From: Kitasatospora sp. CB01950
GTDB lineage: Bacteria; Actinomycetota; Actinomycetes; Streptomycetales; Streptomycetaceae
DNA: 64,000 nucleotides
Assembly: GCF_001905465.1 (NCBI RefSeq)
Contig: NZ_LISX01000022.1
Coordinates: 1-64,000 of the forward strand
Reading direction: 5' to 3'
Shown here: in pieces, positions 54,462-64,000 of the stretch
Numbering within the stretch: the first letter of the stretch is position 1
How the letters are laid out: each line of letters starts with the position of its first letter
The notes under the pieces: model-generated
Databases searched by the model: none
Told to the model about the DNA's origin: nothing
The model's input: only the letters and a program-made list of their open reading frames with translations
Made by a program: the position numbers and the translations under genes

Positions 54462-54895
54462 GGGGTCTCTGTCCTGATCGAGGCGGGCGGCTGGGAAGTG
54501 GCGCGGAAGGCGGCAACTCCATCTTCTGCCGATTGTGGTGACTGCACGTCATGCCACGGAACGGTTGGTGAGACAGCCGCGCGAGCGAGCGCGGGGAGTC
54601 CGATCCGCCCCCGGGATGACGTCTCGGGGATGAGTTCGGGCGGACACCGGCCGGGTGCCGCCGAGTCGGGACCGCCGAATTGTCAAGGATTCGCGGCGAC
54701 CGATCACCACAGTGCGCCGCCGGAGCGTTCAACTGGCGTGGCGCGCCGGTTGAACACCTTCGTACCGGCTTCGAACAGTTACTGAAAAACAGGCGGTCGG
54801 GCATAGTGGTTCGCGGCCCCGCCGTGATCACCCCGGGCCGGCGCGGCGACGTCGATGACAGGGGAGGGGTGTCCCGTCATCTCTAGGGGGAATGC
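54462..54895. promoter_or_regulatory. divergent control region, permease / acyl-AMP ligase
   Basis: No gene. Contains a StrR/Dbv4-type palindrome (54727-54755), a CATAGT near 54803 that could be a −10 element, and SD AGGGGG before the ligase ATG. Confidence 0.55.
54727..54755. promoter_or_regulatory. candidate StrR/Dbv4-type operator upstream of the acyl-AMP ligase
   Basis: GTTCAACTG, 11 bp, CGGTTGAAC: a 29-bp palindrome with one mismatch between arms. It has the same length and spacing as the site before mbtH and matches the published StrR pattern GTTCGActG-N11-CagTcGAAc closely. Confidence 0.7.
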
Positions 54896-56689
54896 ATGGT
54901 CTTCGACCTCAAGGGCTTCGAACTCACGGGTTTCCGGAACCTGGGGGACGCTTTCACCGTGTGCGCCGACCTGGACCCGGAGAAGCCCGCGCTGACGGTG
55001 TTCCGCGGCACGGGCGCGGCCGTGCCCGAGACCCTGAGCTACCGGGAGCTGGCCCGCCGGGCCGGACTGCGGGCCGCCGAGCTGGCCGCCCGGCTGCCGG
55101 TCGGCGAGCGGGTCGTGATCGCCCTGCCGACCTGCGTGGAGTTCGTCGAGCTCTACCTCGGGTGTCTGCTGGCGGGCCTGGTGGCGGTGCCCGCCCCGCC
55201 GCCGGTCAGCACCAAGACCGCCGCGGAGCGGGTCGCGGCGATCGCCGCCGACTGCTCGCCCGGCCTGATCCTCACCACCGCCGACGACCGGGAGATCCTC
55301 GCGGAACGCCTGCGGACGCAGGGGCTGGCCCTGACGGTCGAGCAGGTGGAGCGGGTGGGCGACGCCGAACAGCCGCCCGCGCTGCCCGCCGGGCGCCAGG
55401 TGGACGGGGACGCCCTCGCGGTCCTCCAGTACAGCTCGGGGTCGACCGGCCGGCCCAAGGGCGTGATGCTCGACCACCGGAACGTTCAGGTCAACGTCGC
55501 CGGGTTCAACGCGTCGGCCGGGCTCGGCGCCGAGGACGTGTTCGCCACCTGGATGCCGATGCACCACGATTTCGGACTCTTCATCCAACTCAGTTGCGCG
55601 CTCTTCGCCGGCGCGCACGCCATTCTCATGCCGCCCACCGTTTTCGCCCGGCGCCCGGTGCAGTGGTTCCACATGCTGCACCAATTCCGGGTGACGGCCA
55701 CCTCGGCGCCCAACTTCGCCTACGATCTTTCACTGCGGCTCATTTCCGACGAACAGCTCGAAGGCCTCGACCTTTCGACGCTGCGTTTCGTCAGCAACGG
55801 CTCCGAGCCGATCCACGCGCCGACGGTGGACGCCTTCGTCGAGCGGTTCGCCCGCATCGGCCTGCGGCCCGAGACGCACACCCCCGCGTACGGCATGGCG
55901 GAGGTCACCGTCTACGTGTCGAGCACGCCGACCGGCCAGCGGCACAACGTCCTGCTCGCCGACCCGGTCCGGCTCGCCGACCCCGACCGCCCCGAGCTGG
56001 TCGTCGCCGCCGACGGAGGGGGCAGGCCGATCGTCGGCTGCGGCCGGGTCCGCATGTTCGACCTCCGGATCGTCGACCCGCGGACCCGGCAGGACCTGCC
56101 CGCCGGCGCGATCGGCGAGATCTGGCTGCGCGGGGAGAGCGTCGCACGCGGCTACTGGAACAAGCCGGAACTCAACGCGGAGATCTTCCGGGCCCGCCTC
56201 GCGGAGGACGGCGCGGACGGGCCCGGCTGGCTGCGCACCGGCGACCTGGGCGCCCTTGTCGACGGTGAGCTGTTCGTCATCGGCCGGCTCAAGGAGATGA
56301 TGATCGTCCGCGGCCGCAACCTCTACCCGCAGGACCTGGAGCAGGAAGCCAGGTCCGCCCACCCCAGCCTGGCCAGGTTCGTCGGCGCGGCCTTCGCGGT
56401 GGACGCGCCGGACGAGCGGATCGTGCTGGTCCACGAGGTCGCGCCGGGCATCCCCGCCGAGGAGCTGCCGGCCGTCACCGAGGCCGTCGCCCGGCGGATC
56501 ACCGCCGCCTTCGGCGCCCCCGCCCGCAACATCGTGCTGGTGCGCCGCGGCCAGGTGAACCGCACCACCAGCGGCAAGATCCAGCGCGGCACCATGCGGC
56601 AGCGCTTCCTGGCCGGCCGGATCGACGCCGTGCACGCCGAACTGGAGCCCGAGGTCCGCCGGTTGATGGCGACGACCGATGCCCGCTGA
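54896..56689 (+). CDS. fatty acyl-AMP ligase (lipoinitiation)
   Basis: 597 residues of the ANL superfamily. The P-loop-like LQYSSGSTGRPKGVMLDHRN, the A5-like AYGMAEVTVYVSS, and the C-terminal KEMMIVRGRNLYPQDLEQEA are of the FAAL type (FadD32-like) rather than acyl-CoA ligases. It activates a fatty acid as acyl-AMP and loads it on the free ACP encoded next, providing the lipid tail for the first NRPS. ATG 54896 has AGGGGG five bases upstream. Confidence 0.94.
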   Translation: MVFDLKGFELTGFRNLGDAFTVCADLDPEKPALTVFRGTGAAVPETLSYRELARRAGLRAAELAARLPVGERVVIALPTCVEFVELYLGCLLAGLVAVPAPPPVSTKTAAERVAAIAADCSPGLILTTADDREILAERLRTQGLALTVEQVERVGDAEQPPALPAGRQVDGDALAVLQYSSGSTGRPKGVMLDHRNVQVNVAGFNASAGLGAEDVFATWMPMHHDFGLFIQLSCALFAGAHAILMPPTVFARRPVQWFHMLHQFRVTATSAPNFAYDLSLRLISDEQLEGLDLSTLRFVSNGSEPIHAPTVDAFVERFARIGLRPETHTPAYGMAEVTVYVSSTPTGQRHNVLLADPVRLADPDRPELVVAADGGGRPIVGCGRVRMFDLRIVDPRTRQDLPAGAIGEIWLRGESVARGYWNKPELNAEIFRARLAEDGADGPGWLRTGDLGALVDGELFVIGRLKEMMIVRGRNLYPQDLEQEARSAHPSLARFVGAAFAVDAPDERIVLVHEVAPGIPAEELPAVTEAVARRITAAFGAPARNIVLVRRGQVNRTTSGKIQRGTMRQRFLAGRIDAVHAELEPEVRRLMATTDAR

Positions 56690-56738
56690 CCGGCCGACCG
56701 GCCCACACCCCACCTTCCGGGACGAGAGAGGCAGCCAG

Positions 56739-57005
56739 ATGACCCAGCCGCGGACGTCCGAGGAGATCCGGGACTGGCTGATCACGCGGATCGGCCACTA
56801 CCTGGACCGGCCGACCGAACCCGTCGACCCGGACGCCTCGCTGGCCGAGTACGGCCTGGACTCGGTGTACGCCTTCGCGCTGTGCGGAGCCATCGAGGAC
56901 ACCCTGGGCCTGTCCGTCGAACCCACCCTGGTGTGGGAGGTCAACACGGTCACCGCGCTCACCGCCCACCTGGTCGGCCTACGCTCCGACCGGCCGGCGG
57001 CCTGA
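56739..57005 (+). CDS. free-standing acyl carrier protein
   Basis: 88 residues. The 4'-phosphopantetheine attachment Ser is in YGLDSVYAFALCGAIED. Preceded by SD GAGAGAGG. It lies between the acyl-AMP ligase and the initiation NRPS and so accepts the fatty acyl group and presents it to the starter condensation domain. Its tail is part of a 50-bp tandem duplication. Confidence 0.93.
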   Translation: MTQPRTSEEIRDWLITRIGHYLDRPTEPVDPDASLAEYGLDSVYAFALCGAIEDTLGLSVEPTLVWEVNTVTALTAHLVGLRSDRPAA

Positions 57006-57078
57006 CGGGAAGCCAACCGCCGCCGGGCCCGCGCGCCGACCCGTCGGCCGCCTGACGGCAAGTCAACCGCCGCCGGCC
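57001..57078. repeat. 50-bp-period duplication at ACP stop
   Basis: CCTGACGGGAAGCCAACCGC at 57001 recurs as CCTGACGGCAAGTCAACCGC at 57051; 25 of 28 bases are identical. The first copy includes the ACP stop codon. Confidence 0.8.
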
Positions 57079-57138
57079 GGACGCCTGCCGGTCCGCGGCG
57101 CAAGTCCGTGTGTTGAGGATCGATCGGGGAGACGGGAA

Positions 57139-63512
<6,374 letters not shown>

Positions 63513-63516
<4 letters not shown>

Positions 63517-64000
63517 TCCCGTTGTCGTCCGCGCAGCGCCGGCTGTGGTACCTCGCACAGCTGGAGGGGCCGAACGCCGACTACCACAACCGGCTCGCCG
63601 TACGGCTGACCGGCACCCTCGACCGGGAGGCGCTGGCCGCGGCCCTGCGGGACGTGATCGGCCGGCACGAGGTGCTGCGCACGGTGTACCCCGCCGTCGA
63701 CGGCCGGCCCCGCCAACAGGTCCTGGCCGTCGATGAGTTGTCCTGGGAGCCGGCCGTGGTCCGGGTCGTGGGCGCGGAGCCCGCGACCGGCACCCTGCGG
63801 ACCCTGGAGGAGCTCTGGGCGGACCTGTCGGCCGACCTGCCGGCTGTCGAGCCGGCCGCCGACCTGCCGGGCGAGAGCGTCACGGCGGCGGAGCTGGCCG
63901 GCGCGGTGGCCCGGGCGGCCGCCCACGCCTTCGAGCTGGCGACGGAGATCCCGATCCGGGCCTGGCTGTTCGTCGTCCACCCGGAGGAGCACGTCCTGCT
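63513..64000 (+). CDS. NRPS (partial, cut by window end), begins with C domain
   Basis: 162 codons in the window, open at the edge. ATG 63513 overlaps the previous stop and has SD GGAGGAG. It begins directly with a condensation domain: IPLSSAQRRLWYLAQLEGPN, ALRDVIGRHEVLRTVYPAVD. Relative to C2 of the previous protein it carries about 38 extra residues between the VVRVV and AHAFEL segments. It should take over the acyl-dipeptide from PCP2. Later modules lie outside the window. Confidence 0.95.

Noticed and set aside
54727..54780. Second operator overlapping the first (TTGAAC … TTCGAAC)
   Set aside because: Arms are in direct rather than inverted orientation and spacing differs from the StrR geometry.

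Overview
The window is very GC-rich actinobacterial DNA. The gene order ald – parA – scpA – scpB – rluB – tyrA – cmk – der is the conserved core arrangement of Streptomycetaceae, so a Streptomyces or Kitasatospora chromosome is the best reading. GTG starts, 4-nt overlaps and strong SD sequences fit that.

Region 1 (about 0.2–31.9 kb) is ordinary chromosome. It holds an ATPase/TPR protein, alanine dehydrogenase, a ParA-like ATPase with a small ribbon-helix-helix-like partner, ScpA/ScpB, RluB, two DUF4139 proteins, prephenate dehydrogenase, cytidylate kinase, Der, two Rpf muralytic proteins, a thioesterase, an NlpC/P60 protein with a repeated lectin-like tail, a TetR/membrane-protein operon with three palindromic operators, and an EF-G paralogue preceded by a short leader ORF.

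Region 2 (31.9–39.5 kb) is accessory but intact: phospholipase C, an orphan Vsr nuclease, an MmyB-type regulator, a PEBP protein, an SDR/TetR divergent pair and an MFS exporter.

Region 3 (39.6–44.9 kb) starts at tRNA-Pro(GGG) and is a decayed mobile island: a frameshifted tyrosine integrase, remnants of IS5-, IS630-, IS256- and IS1182-type transposases, and one intact small secreted protein.

Region 4 (46.2 kb to the right edge) is the left part of a nonribosomal lipopeptide cluster: mbtH, dpgABCD (3,5-dihydroxyphenylglycine supply), an ABC exporter, a fatty acyl-AMP ligase, a free acyl carrier protein, a bimodular initiation NRPS (Cs-A-PCP-C-A-PCP) and the start of a second NRPS. The residues I read from the two A domains match the Asp code (DLTKVGHIGK) and a Ser code (DVWHVSLVDK). 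The layout resembles the enduracidin/ramoplanin family, but an acyl-Asp-Ser start would differ from enduracidin (Asp-Thr) and ramoplanin (Asn-Asn). Both cluster control regions (before mbtH and before the acyl-AMP ligase) carry a 29-bp interrupted palindrome with the geometry of StrR/Dbv4-type operators. No such regulator, no Hpg genes and no thioesterase lie inside the window; they are expected beyond the right edge.
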